Shown piece by piece: positions 9,049 to 18,926 of a stretch of 64,000 bases of DNA (the stretch's first letter is position 1; the number at the start of each line of letters is the position of its first letter). The stretch comes from Snodgrassella sp. CFCC 13594 (lineage in GTDB: Bacteria > Pseudomonadota > Gammaproteobacteria > Burkholderiales > Neisseriaceae). The position numbers and the translations under genes are program-made. The notes beneath the pieces were generated by a model. It did no database searches. It saw only the letters and a list, made by a program, of their open reading frames with translations, and was not told the origin of the DNA. The stretch spans positions 62,001 to 126,000 of the forward strand of contig NZ_LQXR01000001.1 in NCBI RefSeq assembly GCF_001590725.1, read 5' to 3'.

Positions 9049-9720
9049 TTATTGAGCCACGCCGCTAGCAGGTGTGGGTGGTGCTGTCTTTTCTGCCTCA
9101 GACTGGCTAACCTCAGGTGCACTGGCCGGTGGTGGAGCCACGCTGGATGCGGCTGTAGGGGTGTTTTGGCTATTGGGTATGTTGACATTCACCTGTAGGC
9201 TGAATGATTGGGCGTCATTATCTCGTTTGATATTGAGCAATTCTGGGGTGCCAAACAAGCCCGTTGTCGGTAAATTGCGCATGAACACGGCAATCTTGCC
9301 GTCACTGATGGCTTTGCCATTGATAACATAGGTGGATGGATTTTTGTCTTGGGGCGTAATGCTGGTCAGATAGAGGCCATCGGGTACCAAGGTATTTAAG
9401 GTATCCAGAATCCGAGCTGCTTCAAAGCGTTTATTTTCCAGCACTTCCACCTGATCTTTTCTTGCTAGAAAATTGTCTCGCTCGGCTTGCAGTTTTTTGA
9501 TTTGGACGATTTCTGTATCCAGTTGGGCAATACCACTTTTCAAAACTGTATTGCGTGATTCTTGGGCACTAACACGAGCGGATAACGCAAAATAGCCCAA
9601 TATAGCTAAGCCAATGCCGGCCAAGAGCGCAAACAACATCAGATATTTAAACTGCTGCTTTTGTTTTTGTACCAATGCTTCGCGGTATGGAAGCAGATTA
9701 ATTTTAATGATTTGTAGCAT
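9049..9720 (-). CDS. pilN: Type IV pilus inner-membrane protein PilN
   Basis: 223 residues from ATG 9720, giving MLQIIKINLLPYREAL. The INLLPYRE motif is the PilM-binding N-terminal tail, so the in-frame start at 9756 is rejected. One transmembrane helix at about 23-45, then a coiled coil and a periplasmic domain. The last ~40 residues are rich in Pro, Ala, Ser and Glu (TPTAASSVAPPPASAPEVSQ), a disordered tail. The gene starts one base after the pilM stop codon, indicating translational coupling. Confidence 0.94.
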   Translation of the reverse strand: MLQIIKINLLPYREALVQKQKQQFKYLMLFALLAGIGLAILGYFALSARVSAQESRNTVLKSGIAQLDTEIVQIKKLQAERDNFLARKDQVEVLENKRFEAARILDTLNTLVPDGLYLTSITPQDKNPSTYVINGKAISDGKIAVFMRNLPTTGLFGTPELLNIKRDNDAQSFSLQVNVNIPNSQNTPTAASSVAPPPASAPEVSQSEAEKTAPPTPASGVAQ

Positions 9721-9721
9721 C

Positions 9722-10813
9722 TTACAATCCCCTAACGGCCAAGCCAAAAGCAACATTTAATACATTACTGTCTTGCGTGAATTGTTGGGCGTCGACCTGA
9801 TTGCTGAGTTGGGCCAGCGTCACCGGATTCACTTGCTGTGAAGAAATATGGATTTGATTTTGAATTTTTTCGGCCAAACCTTGGCTGCCTGCACCGCCAT
9901 GACCCGAAATTAAAATGCTTTGTACATCTGCATCGTTTTCTTGACTGATGGTGGTGTAATAAAATTGCAATACCCGTTGAATCTCTTGAATCAACTGAGT
10001 TTGAAAAGCACCCTCCACTTTGACCAAGTAATCTTCTGGTTTTTCAGGGTTATAAAGCAACTGCCACGCTTCTTCTTCGGTGAGTTGATAATTGCGTCGA
10101 ATCAATTGCATCAACTGCTCTTGTCCTAAATTGATTTCTTGCTTATACAACAAGCGACCTTTACGTAAAATTAGTGCCTTGGTATCGGTATAGCCTAAAT
10201 CGAAAACCGCAATGGTTTGTTCTGCCAGCTCAGCGTGTTGTTGATTAATCCAAGTATGAATGGCATTGATTACGGCAATTACATCTACATCCATTTGTGC
10301 TGGCGTGATACCGGCTGCATTGTAAGCGTCTATGCGTAAATCAACATCTTCTCTATTGCTGCTCACCAGTACAACGTCTTTGCCACTTGCCGCAGTATCG
10401 AGTTCGGCATAGTCATAGCTCAAGGCATCGATGTCGCCATGTTGGCTCAGTTCCATCTCAATGGATTCAGCTACACTGGCCTCATTGGTAAGTTCCAAAT
10501 GTTGGAATTGAATATTAGTAAGTTTTTGGGGAATAGCAGTCGTGATGTTTTTGCAAGAAGTGTGGAATGTTTGCCACGCTTGTTGTAATTTTGCAACAAG
10601 TAAATCAAAGTCTTCAATGCTGGACCCATTAAAAATATTTTTAGGTAATGGGGAGATGAGGTATTTCTCAAGCTGGATTTGATTTAAACTGCGGGCATTC
10701 AGCTGCACCATACATATTGTTCGAGGGGTTACTTCAATGCCGACGGATTGCCCGGAAGCAGATACAGAAACCTTTGGATTCTTTAACTTTGTTTTGACAT
10801 TTTTAATATGCAT
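9722..10813 (-). CDS. pilM: Type IV pilus assembly actin-like ATPase PilM
   Basis: 363 residues from ATG 10813, which has AGGA ten bases upstream; an in-frame ATG at 10831 lacks one. PilM is a cytoplasmic actin/FtsA-fold protein that binds the PilN tail. Visible: SVGIEVTPRTICMVQLN (phosphate-1 region, without the canonical DxGS), VFDLGYTDTKALIL (phosphate-2 region), and ILISGHGGAGSQGLAEKI (adenosine region). First gene of the operon and divergent from ponA across about 140 bases, as in Neisseria. Confidence 0.93.
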   Translation of the reverse strand: MHIKNVKTKLKNPKVSVSASGQSVGIEVTPRTICMVQLNARSLNQIQLEKYLISPLPKNIFNGSSIEDFDLLVAKLQQAWQTFHTSCKNITTAIPQKLTNIQFQHLELTNEASVAESIEMELSQHGDIDALSYDYAELDTAASGKDVVLVSSNREDVDLRIDAYNAAGITPAQMDVDVIAVINAIHTWINQQHAELAEQTIAVFDLGYTDTKALILRKGRLLYKQEINLGQEQLMQLIRRNYQLTEEEAWQLLYNPEKPEDYLVKVEGAFQTQLIQEIQRVLQFYYTTISQENDADVQSILISGHGGAGSQGLAEKIQNQIHISSQQVNPVTLAQLSNQVDAQQFTQDSNVLNVAFGLAVRGL

Positions 10814-10953
10814 GGGGCCATTTTCCTGCATTTGTTTTGATGAACATGAGGATATTCAGATTAGGTATTTTCTGAACATTCCTAACACAACATGGCAAAT
10901 AGTTTACTTGATTTTTAACATTCTTAGCAGCTCTAGATAAAATTTATTTGATT

Positions 10954-13316
10954 ATGATTAGAAAAATACTGACTAGTGTAATTGGTTTAATTGTTGGCTT
11001 AGGTTTGTTTGGTGTGGGGCTATTGGCCATTGCAGTGATGGTGACTTACCCAAAATTGCCCACATTGGATGCGGTTACCCACTACCAGCCTAAAATGCCT
11101 TTAATTATTTATTCTTCTGATGAGAAAATTCTTGGTCAGTATGGTGAAGAGCGTCGAGCGTTTACCAAAATTGATGATTTTCCCAAAGTACTCAAAGAAG
11201 CCGTGATTGCTGCCGAAGACAAAAGGTTTTATGAGCATGGCGGTGTTGATTTCACCGGTATTGCGCGTGCCTTGGTCTCTAATCTAACTGGAGGAGTCCA
11301 ATCAGGCGCAAGTACGATTACGCAGCAAGTGGCTCGTAACTTTTACCTTACCAATGAACGTACTTACACACGCAAATTCAATGAAGCCTTATTGGCATAC
11401 AAGATTGAACAGCATCTGAGCAAGGATCAAATTTTAGAGCTTTACTTCAACCAAATTTATTTGGGGCAGCGTGCTTATGGTTTTGCTGCTGCCGCGCAAG
11501 TATATTTTAATAAGCCGGTACAGCAATTGGATTTGGCTGAATCGACGATCTTGGCCGGTTTGCCTAAAGCGCCTTCTACTTTTAACCCCATTGTCAATCC
11601 CAAACGAGCCAAGTTGCGCCAGCACTATATTTTAAACAATATGGTTGAAATGGGCGTGATTACCAAAGCACAAGCCGATGCTGCTTACGCAGAGCCCATG
11701 CATTATGAGCATTATCAATTGGCCATCAACCAGGATGCTTTATATGTAGCAGAAATGGTGCGACAACAAATGTATGAGAAGTATGGTGATGCAGCTTATA
11801 CCCAAGGCTTTAGGGTTTATACCACGGTTAACTCTCAAGACCAGGCGGTGGCCACCAAAGCATTACGCCAAGCATTGTCGAATTTTGACCGAGGAGCTCG
11901 GTATCGAGGGGCTGAAGGTTTTTTTGATTTAAGCAAATTCCCAGAAGATGTTCGAGATGAAGCCATCGAGCAGTATTTGTCGAGCCTTTCCCCTGTAGAC
12001 GGTATGGTTCCAGCTGTTGTGGTTCGGATACAAGCCAATAGTCTGGTTGCATATATTGCTGGGCAGGGTGAGGTCACCATTGGTGGTAGTAGTTTTTCTT
12101 GGGCTAAAGGCGCCGTCAATAACAAAAAGTTGGGAGATGATGCATTGCGCGAAGGCGCGGTGATTCACGTGCAAGGCCAAGGGCAGGCTTACCGCATCGT
12201 GCAACAACCGGAGTTGCAAGGTGCACTAGTAGCCTTGGATGCCCAAACGGGTGCTGTCCGAGCATTGGTTGGTGGGTATGATTTTTACCGTAAATCGTTT
12301 AATCGAGCGACACAGGCTAAACGACAACCTGGTTCATCCTTCAAACCATTTATTTATTCAGCAGGCATAGCAAAAGGCTTTACGATGCTACAGTGGTGAA
12401 TGACGCACCGATCGCCTTACCGGGTATGGGTGCCAACGGCAGCGTTTGGATGCCGAAAAATTCAGATGGTCGTTATTCAGGCCCCATGAGTTTACGCCAA
12501 GCGCTAACGTGGTCGAAAAATATGGTCAGCATTCGCATTTTAATGGCCATGGGCGTGCCTTATGCCAAAGATTATATACAGCGGTTTGGTTTTAAAGCCG
12601 ACCAGATTCCAGCCTCACTATCCATGGCTCTGGGCAGTGGCTCCGTTTCGCCTATGCAAATGGCAGAAGGTTATGCGGTGTTTGCCAATGGTGGTTATAA
12701 AGTATCCAACTATGTGATTGATAAAATATATGATGGCCGCGGTACGCTCAGGGCGCAAATGCAGCCGTTGGTGGCCAATCAAAACGCGCCGCAGGTCATT
12801 GACCCACGAAATGCGTTTATCATGTACCACATGATGCAAGATGTGGTGAATTTAGGTACGGCTTCACGCGCGCGCTCACTCGGCCGTAGTGATATCGCAG
12901 GTAAAACAGGGACCACCAATGATAACGTTGATGCATGGTTTGTTGGGTTTAATCCCAATTTGGTGACAGCAGTCTATGTTGGTTTTGATAAGCCACGCAG
13001 TATGGGGCGTGCTGCGTTTGGTGGAACGATTGCATTGCCAATTTGGGTGGACTATATGAAATATGCACTCAAAGGGAAGCCCAATGTCAATGTACCTACT
13101 CCAAAGGGCGTGGTTCAGCGCGGTCGTGATTATTTCTTGCAGGAATATACCTCTACCAATCCTGATTTGCCTTTGGATAATCGCGCAGATGGGCCTGTGG
13201 ATCGTCCTGCGCGCAACAATGATGATGCGCCTGATGGTGGTGATGCTGGGGGCGGTGAAGCGGATACGGAAGCACAAACGCCTGCTAACAACACGCAATT
13301 GGATTCGCTGTTTTGA
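10954..13316 (+). CDS. ponA: Penicillin-binding protein 1A (bifunctional peptidoglycan synthase), one apparent frameshift
   Basis: About 787 residues once one base is restored near 12384. As written, the first frame stops at 12399 after FTMLQW and the second picks up with VVNDAPIALPG. The expected FTDATVVNDAP results if the single g after tttac is doubled. Domains: transmembrane anchor (about 5-28), glycosyltransferase (EAVIAAEDKRFYEHGGVD, GASTITQQVARNFYL), transpeptidase with SxxK in GSSFKPF, SxN in WSKNMVS, and KTGTT in IAGKTGTTNDN. The C-terminus is Asp/Gly-rich and disordered. ATG 10954 is preferred over the upstream TTG. It polymerises and crosslinks cell-wall glycan. The break is probably a base-calling error. 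Confidence 0.93.
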
Positions 13317-13331
13317 GTCGTTACAAAAAAC

Positions 13332-13361
13332 AAAAAACCAAGCCTTAAGGCTTGGTTTTTT
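13332..13361. terminator. Bidirectional terminator after ponA
   Basis: Fully palindromic: 13-base arms AAAAAACCAAGCC and complement around TTAA, giving T-runs on both strands. Only 15 bases beyond the ponA stop codon, and convergent with katA. Confidence 0.9.
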
Positions 13362-13390
13362 GTGAGTAATATTCAAATATGATGAATTCG

Positions 13391-13422
13391 TATTCAGGCA
13401 GCCCACCAGGGTTGCCTGAATA
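13391..13422 (-). terminator. Imperfect inverted uptake-sequence hairpin, likely katA terminator
   Basis: TATTCAGGCAGCC pairs with GGTTGCCTGAATA with one mismatch; 19 bases past the katA stop. It lacks a strong T-run, so the palindromic hairpin at 13332 may do the actual termination. Confidence 0.5.
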
Positions 13423-13441
13423 TTGGCCAATTGAAGGCGTA

Positions 13442-14962
13442 CTAAATCAATGTGGCGGTCGCTTGGGCTGGATCGGTTGCGCGGGCAGCCTGCGCATCAT
13501 CTACGGACAATCCTAGCGCTTTGGCCACGCCAATACCATAGGCTGGATCGCAAGCGAAACAATTGCGAATGTGCCGATATTTGATGAAGTCTGGAGCATC
13601 GCCCATTGCACGCGCGGTGTTGTCAAACAAAACTTGTTGCTGAGCGACATCCATTAATTGAAACAAAGCGCGTGGTTGGCTGAAGTAATCAGCGTCATCG
13701 GCACGAAAATCCCAGAAAGCGGCATCACCTGTGATTTTTAAAGGAGGTTCTTGGTAGGTTGGTTGTTGTTGCCATTGACCAAAGCTGTTGGGTTCATAAT
13801 GGGGCAGGCTGCCATAATTGTCATCAACACGGCCCTGGCCGTCGCGATGATTACTGTGTACAGGGCAGCGAGCCGCATTCACCGGGATCTGATGGAAATT
13901 GACACCTAAGCGGTAGCGTTGGGCGTCAGCATAGTTAAACAACCGAGCTTGCAACATTTTATCGGGAGATACGCTGATTCCTGGCACCAAGTTACTGGGT
14001 GCAAATGCCGATTGCTCAACATCACGGAAGAAATTTTCGGGGTTACGGTTTAACTCGAATTCACCTACTTCTATCATCGGGTAATCGGCATGCGGCCATA
14101 CTTTGGTCAAATCAAAGGGATGGTAAGGTACTTTTTCTGCATCGGTTTCCGGCATTATTTGTATAAATAAGGTCCATTTTGGGAAATCGCCTTTTTCAAT
14201 GGCGTCATATAAGTCGCGCTGGTGACTTTCACGATCTTGGCCAATGAGTGATTCAGCTTCGGCATCGGTAAGATTTTTAATGCCTTGCTGGGTTTTAAAG
14301 TGAAATTTAACCCAAAAGCGCTCATTTTGTGCATTGATGAAACTGTATGTATGCGAACCAAAGCCATGCATATGCCGATAGCTGGCTGGGATGCCGCGAT
14401 CCGACATGACCACAGTGACTTGATGCAAAGCTTCTGGTAACAGAGTCCAGAAATCCCAATTATAGGTGGCACTGCGCATATTGGTGCGCGGGTCGCGTTT
14501 GACTGCTTTGTTGAGGTCTGGGAACTTGCGTGGGTCACGCATGAAAAAAACAGGCGTGTTGTTGCCCACCATGTCCCAATTACCTTCTTCTGTATAGAAT
14601 TTCAATGCAAAACCACGAATGTCGCGTTCAGCATCGGCAGCGCCACGCTCTCCAGCTACAGTGGTGAATCGTGCGAACATTTCGGTTTTTTTGCCAACAT
14701 GGCTGAATATTTTGGCTCGAGTATAACGGGTTATGTCGTGGGTAACGGTAAAGGTACCAAAAGCCCCAGAGCCTTTGGCATGCATGCGCCGCTCAGGGAT
14801 GACCTCACGTACAAAGTTGGCCAGCTTCTCATTGAGCCATACGTCTTGGGCCAGTAAAGGGCCACGAGGGCCAGCGGTTAAGCTGTTCTGGTTGTCGACT
14901 ACTGGCGCGCCCGCTTCAGTGGTAAGGTGGGTAACAGGACAGGTTTTCGGGGTTTGGCTCAT
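13442..14962 (-). CDS. katA: Monofunctional haem catalase
   Basis: 506 residues from ATG 14962, preceded by AAGGAG at seven bases; an in-frame upstream start at 15007 has none. Degrades hydrogen peroxide. The catalytic His is in [15 protein letters not shown], the distal Asn in [18 protein letters not shown], and the proximal haem-ligand Tyr in [14 protein letters not shown]. The length fits the small-subunit (clade 3) catalases known from Neisseria. Divergent from a thioesterase across a very AT-rich region that probably holds its promoter. In Neisseria the orthologue responds to OxyR; that is family knowledge, not visible here. Confidence 0.96.
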   Translation of the reverse strand: MSQTPKTCPVTHLTTEAGAPVVDNQNSLTAGPRGPLLAQDVWLNEKLANFVREVIPERRMHAKGSGAFGTFTVTHDITRYTRAKIFSHVGKKTEMFARFTTVAGERGAADAERDIRGFALKFYTEEGNWDMVGNNTPVFFMRDPRKFPDLNKAVKRDPRTNMRSATYNWDFWTLLPEALHQVTVVMSDRGIPASYRHMHGFGSHTYSFINAQNERFWVKFHFKTQQGIKNLTDAEAESLIGQDRESHQRDLYDAIEKGDFPKWTLFIQIMPETDAEKVPYHPFDLTKVWPHADYPMIEVGEFELNRNPENFFRDVEQSAFAPSNLVPGISVSPDKMLQARLFNYADAQRYRLGVNFHQIPVNAARCPVHSNHRDGQGRVDDNYGSLPHYEPNSFGQWQQQPTYQEPPLKITGDAAFWDFRADDADYFSQPRALFQLMDVAQQQVLFDNTARAMGDAPDFIKYRHIRNCFACDPAYGIGVAKALGLSVDDAQAARATDPAQATATLI

Positions 14963-15119
14963 GGTTTGCTCCTTATTAATCAAAGATATAATGATTACAG
15001 CAGTCATTTCTCATTTAGCTGCCTGAAAACATTATAAAGATTTAAAAAAATATTAATATAAACAATCAATTGTATTTTTCTATTTTTATTATTTTAAAAA
15101 TTAATTAACTAAAATAAGA

Positions 15120-15138
15120 TTATTGTAAATAACAATAA
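15120..15138. promoter_or_regulatory. Inverted repeat in the katA/thioesterase divergent region
   Basis: TTATTGT and ACAATAA, seven-base perfect arms with a five-base spacer, in an AT-rich stretch between the two divergent start codons. A candidate operator by position and symmetry only. AT-rich DNA yields such symmetry by chance fairly often. Confidence 0.3.
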
Positions 15139-15159
15139 AATGATAAAGGAATGATTCAC

Positions 15160-15618
15160 ATGAATAGCGTATCTTTGCCATTGACCGCCAAAGCTGGCAT
15201 GCCCAAACGCTTTCAACAGCCGTGGGTTGTAGTCAGCGAAGATTTAGATGACATGCACCATGTGAATAATGTGTGCTATTTGCAGCGGTTACAAGATGTG
15301 GCTGTGGCGCATTGGTTAGCGGTGACCACACCTGCATTGCGGGCTGCGTATGTGTGGGTGGCACGCCGCCATGTGTTGGATTATTTGGTGCCGGCTTTCT
15401 TAGGGGACGATTTGTGGGTGGAGACCCAAGTTAGCCGTTGCCATGGTGCGGTGTGTTCTCGAGATTATCGCGTCACGCGTAGTGGCGATGGAAAAACTGT
15501 TTTGGTGGCACAAACTGAATGGTGTCTGCTGGATAAACAGTCGCTGCGGCCCAAGCGCATACCGGAAAGCATTGTCAATTTATTTTTTCAGGCAAGCCTG
15601 ATTCAGGTTGATGATTAA
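15160..15618 (+). CDS. Hotdog-fold acyl-CoA thioesterase (YbgC/4HBT family)
   Basis: 152 residues from ATG 15160, chosen because AAGGA lies nine bases upstream and abuts the alternative ATG at 15151. The motif DLDDMHHVNNVCYLQRLQD is the 4-hydroxybenzoyl-CoA thioesterase-type active-site helix region. The substrate is not evident; relatives hydrolyse acyl-CoAs. The gene converges with pabB-pabC and their coding regions overlap by 39 bases at the 3' ends, leaving no room for a dedicated terminator. The overlap contains the imperfect uptake-like caggcaagcctg. Confidence 0.8.
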   Translation: MNSVSLPLTAKAGMPKRFQQPWVVVSEDLDDMHHVNNVCYLQRLQDVAVAHWLAVTTPALRAAYVWVARRHVLDYLVPAFLGDDLWVETQVSRCHGAVCSRDYRVTRSGDGKTVLVAQTEWCLLDKQSLRPKRIPESIVNLFFQASLIQVDD

Positions 15619-17454
15619 CGGTTTGGTGCGGGTGATAGGGATGATGCCGCGCAATGCATTGGTGAGTAGCCAAGCTTCAGCAAGTTGAAGATCACGCCAA
15701 TGCAAAGCCGTTTGGTGGATACGGGGGGTTGACAGCCATCTATTTGGATCGACCAGCACGGCTTGGCGCATCACGCCATTGAGCAGTGGGTGCTGGAGCG
15801 AAGGGGTGTGCCATTCGCCGTTGAGCAGTACGAATACGTTGCTGCGTCCGCCTTCCAATAAATAGCCTTGCTGATCAAACAACAGCGTATCGAAAGCATC
15901 CTCTTGCTGTGCACCATGCCATGCAGCATCATAGAGTCGCCGTGAGGTGGTTTTGTGGCGGGCAAGAAAAGAAGCCTCAATACAGTTATCTGGGTGAAGT
16001 AATACGGTTTGTTCTTTGGATAGCTCAGTCAAGCGGGAAAATTCGTGCTGCCAGCAACCATTTGCATCTAAGATGATTTTCAGGCGGTACGATTCTTTTT
16101 TGGGTACCGATGACACGGCTGCTTGAACATAATCGTGTATGGCAGCAGCGTCGGTTGTGATGCCCAATGAACGGGCCGATTGTGTGAGGCGCAGGATGTG
16201 TGCCGGTAATAAAGCACAGTGGCCGTTATCTACCCGCATTGTTTCAATCAGATCAAAGACAGGGGGCAGACTGGTAAGAAAATGGCTCTTCCATTGGCAT
16301 TCTGTGTATTCTTCTTCGGCGCGACTATCGGCAACTATGCCGGAGCCCACGCCCATCTCACCATCATAACCTTCTTGCTGCGGCGTTAATTGTAAAGTGC
16401 GGATGGCGACATTAAGCCAGCCTTGGCAGCGGGGTTCACCTTTGGCCGGCATCAAGTGGCCGATGCTGCCGGTGTATAAGCCGCGTGGGCTGGTTTCCAG
16501 CGCATCGATGAGTTGCATGCTTATGCGTTTGGGCGCACCGGTAATGGAGCCACAGGGGAAGGTAGCACGTAATATGGCTGCCAGTGTGGTGTTTGGACGT
16601 AATTGTGCAGATATGGTGCTGGTCATTTGCCACACTTGACCGTGTGCGCGTACAGCAAATGCCTCCGGTACTTCAACTGAGCCAGTTTTGGCGATTTTGC
16701 CCAGATCATTGCGCAATAAATCCACAATCATCACATTTTCTGCACGGTTCTTGGCATCGTTTTGCAATGTCTGTGCGCGTTCGTCATTATCGTCATCGAC
16801 TGCAATGGGGGCCGTGCCTTTCATGGGTTGGGTATGGATACCACCTTGACCATCTAGGCAGAGAAATAATTCGGGTGAAAAGCACAAAATCCACTGCGTC
16901 TCTGCTGAGTGTGGTAAGCAGCAGAGCATGCCATAGGGCACAGGTTGGCGTTGACGCAGCCGTTGATATAAGGTGCAAGGATGGCCATAGGCAGTAAAGT
17001 GTAAGCGGGTGGTGTAGTTGATTTGATAGGTGTCACCACAGGCAATGGCTGCCTGAATTCGTTCAATGGCCTCGATGTATTGCTTTTTCTCAATGTTGTT
17101 GCGGATGTTGGCCACGCCTGCTGGTTGACCATCCCCTTGTTGGCGTAGCCAATCTTGTGCTGCTTCTGGCAACAATAATTGTTTTTCCTGAAACCAATAT
17201 AGGTGTAGGACGCCTTCATTTGTATTCTGATTGCAGAGTTTTTGCCACTCATGGCCAGTGGCATAAGGCAACACCAATAAAGCATGCCAACCTTGTTGCC
17301 AGCCTTGATGCAACGTTGCATCCAATTCATCGATATGTCGCGCCAATAGGGTATTTTGGGATTGCCATTGTGTGAGCAAAACGGCGTGGCTGGCGTTGGC
17401 ATCATCCAATAATGCGAAATAAGAGTTGCCTGGGTCTATTGGGTGAGTGGGCAT
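15580..17454 (-). CDS. pabB: Aminodeoxychorismate synthase component I fused to aminodeoxychorismate lyase
   Basis: 624 residues with two parts. The N-terminal ~380 residues are a chorismate-binding enzyme: TYQINYTTRL, NVMIVDLLRNDLGKIAKTG, FPCGSITGAPKRISMQLID and GSGIVADSRAEEEYTEC. The C-terminal ~220 residues are a class IV PLP aminotransferase-fold lyase: FDTLLFDQQGYLLEGGRSNV and LLNGVMRQAVL. Together they turn chorismate plus glutamine-derived ammonia into p-aminobenzoate for folate. The glutaminase partner PabA is not in the window. PabB-PabC fusions are known in other bacteria. The 3' end overlaps the convergent thioesterase. Confidence 0.92.
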   Translation of the reverse strand: MPTHPIDPGNSYFALLDDANASHAVLLTQWQSQNTLLARHIDELDATLHQGWQQGWHALLVLPYATGHEWQKLCNQNTNEGVLHLYWFQEKQLLLPEAAQDWLRQQGDGQPAGVANIRNNIEKKQYIEAIERIQAAIACGDTYQINYTTRLHFTAYGHPCTLYQRLRQRQPVPYGMLCCLPHSAETQWILCFSPELFLCLDGQGGIHTQPMKGTAPIAVDDDNDERAQTLQNDAKNRAENVMIVDLLRNDLGKIAKTGSVEVPEAFAVRAHGQVWQMTSTISAQLRPNTTLAAILRATFPCGSITGAPKRISMQLIDALETSPRGLYTGSIGHLMPAKGEPRCQGWLNVAIRTLQLTPQQEGYDGEMGVGSGIVADSRAEEEYTECQWKSHFLTSLPPVFDLIETMRVDNGHCALLPAHILRLTQSARSLGITTDAAAIHDYVQAAVSSVPKKESYRLKIILDANGCWQHEFSRLTELSKEQTVLLHPDNCIEASFLARHKTTSRRLYDAAWHGAQQEDAFDTLLFDQQGYLLEGGRSNVFVLLNGEWHTPSLQHPLLNGVMRQAVLVDPNRWLSTPRIHQTALHWRDLQLAEAWLLTNALRGIIPITRTKPLIINLNQACLKK

Positions 17455-17681
17455 GGCTGTGGTGTTGGGTGGTGAACATGGCAGGTATTATGCCCCAATA
17501 GTTCGACTCCGTTGAATGCAAGTAGATGCGGTGCATGAATGTATCGTCATTTGTCATGCTGAAACAGTCAAAAAGCGTTAAAATAATCATCTTATAAATT
17601 AATCAATCGAGCGGTTGCTGCATGCCGACGTGGGTGTGGTGCTGTTTACTTTTAATATCTTAACAATAAGAAAGGATGCAC

Positions 17682-18614
17682 ATGAACGAGCATCAGATTG
17701 AGCCTTATGAGCCCATTCACGTGGATGAAGAAGACAAAGAAGGCAAACTGAAGGTGTTTGAGAAAAGCGTTCTGGAACACCAAGGTAGCAAATCTGGTGA
17801 GGATTCTTCTTCTGCACCTTTGCCAGAGAGCTACCCTTATAAGACGCGCATGCGGCGAAATGTTTATGAAAAAGAGAAATTGAACCTGCAGATTGAACTT
17901 TTAAAAGTACAAAGCTGGGTGAAGGAAAGCGGTCAAAAAATTGTTTCATTGTTTGAAGGGCGTGATGCGGCAGGTAAGGGCGGTACCATCAAACGGTTTA
18001 TGGAACATTTAAATCCGCGCGGTTCGCGAGTGGTGGCTTTAGAAAAACCTTCTGAAACCGAACGTGGACAATGGTATTTTCAACGGTATATTGAACGTTT
18101 GCCTACAGCAGGCGAAATGGTATTTTTTGATCGTTCTTGGTATAACCGTGCAGGTGTAGAACGGGTAATGGGATTTTGCGAACCGCATGAGTATTTACAA
18201 TTTATGCGTCAAACACCCGAACTTGAACGCATGCTGGTGAATAGCGGCATTCATTTATTTAAATTTTGGTTTTCGGTGAGCAGAGAAGAGCAGTTACGTC
18301 GGTTTATTTCACGCCGTGACGATCCCCTGAAACATTGGAAACTATCACCGGTGGACATTCAATCTTTAGACCGCTGGGATGATTATACAGCTGCTAAGAA
18401 TGATATGTTTTTCCACACCCATACTGGGGACGCACCGTGGACCATCATTAAATCGGATGACAAAAAACGGGCGCGTTTGAATTGTATTCGTTATTTCCTG
18501 CACCAATTGGATTATCCGGGCAAAAACGTCAAAGCGATTGGGCCGGTGGATGATTTGATTGTACGTGTGCCACAAACTCAGTTTAAAGGCAATTATGAAA
18601 GTATTGCTGATTGA
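17682..18614 (+). CDS. ppk2: Polyphosphate kinase 2
   Basis: 310 residues from ATG 17682; AAAGGA overlaps the alternative ATG at 17676, which therefore is not the start. PPK2 enzymes transfer phosphate between polyphosphate and nucleotides. Walker A is SLFEGRDAAGKGGTIKRF, the Walker B/lid region is FFDRSWYNRAGVERVMGF, and the C-terminal VDIQSLDRWDDYTAAKNDM is typical of class I PPK2. The first ~60 residues are acidic and probably unstructured, longer than in minimal family members. It stands alone with its own terminator. Direction of the reaction (GTP/ATP formation versus polymer synthesis) cannot be read from sequence. Confidence 0.93.
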   Translation: MNEHQIEPYEPIHVDEEDKEGKLKVFEKSVLEHQGSKSGEDSSSAPLPESYPYKTRMRRNVYEKEKLNLQIELLKVQSWVKESGQKIVSLFEGRDAAGKGGTIKRFMEHLNPRGSRVVALEKPSETERGQWYFQRYIERLPTAGEMVFFDRSWYNRAGVERVMGFCEPHEYLQFMRQTPELERMLVNSGIHLFKFWFSVSREEQLRRFISRRDDPLKHWKLSPVDIQSLDRWDDYTAAKNDMFFHTHTGDAPWTIIKSDDKKRARLNCIRYFLHQLDYPGKNVKAIGPVDDLIVRVPQTQFKGNYESIAD

Positions 18615-18637
18615 TGGGTGCTCATGCTGGTGATTTG

Positions 18638-18659
18638 TGCCCGCTTCGGCGGGCATTTT
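18638..18659 (+). terminator. Rho-independent terminator of ppk2
   Basis: TGCCCGC and GCGGGCA around a TTCG tetraloop, followed by TTTT, 24 bases after the stop codon. Confidence 0.92.
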
Positions 18660-18926
18660 GCTGGGTGCTGTCTTCGAGTAGCGCTGCGAGGTTTACCGAT
18701 CATCGATGAAATACATGGTCAGCTACAACAGCATCGCCTTTCTCTTTCTTGTTATGAATAGTGGCAGAATTCGAAATCTTGCTCTAAACTGTGTTCAATA
18801 ATGGTGCGATGCGCAAAAATAACACGTAACTACCAGTTCATGAATAAGTTATTTATGTTGCGATGCACAAATTAAGGTTAATATTCAATTTAACTTTATC
18901 AATAATGAACAAAGGAAAATAGAGGC
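18660..18926. other. Intergenic region upstream of phaR
   Basis: No plausible coding frame. The segment becomes AT-rich towards phaR (TTAAGGTTAATATTCAATTT around 18870), consistent with a promoter, but no clear -35/-10 pair stands out. Confidence 0.45.

Noticed and set aside
10954..13316. ponA as a pseudogene
   Set aside because: A single missing base restores the whole protein, both halves keep all active-site motifs, and six other core genes show the same type of break.
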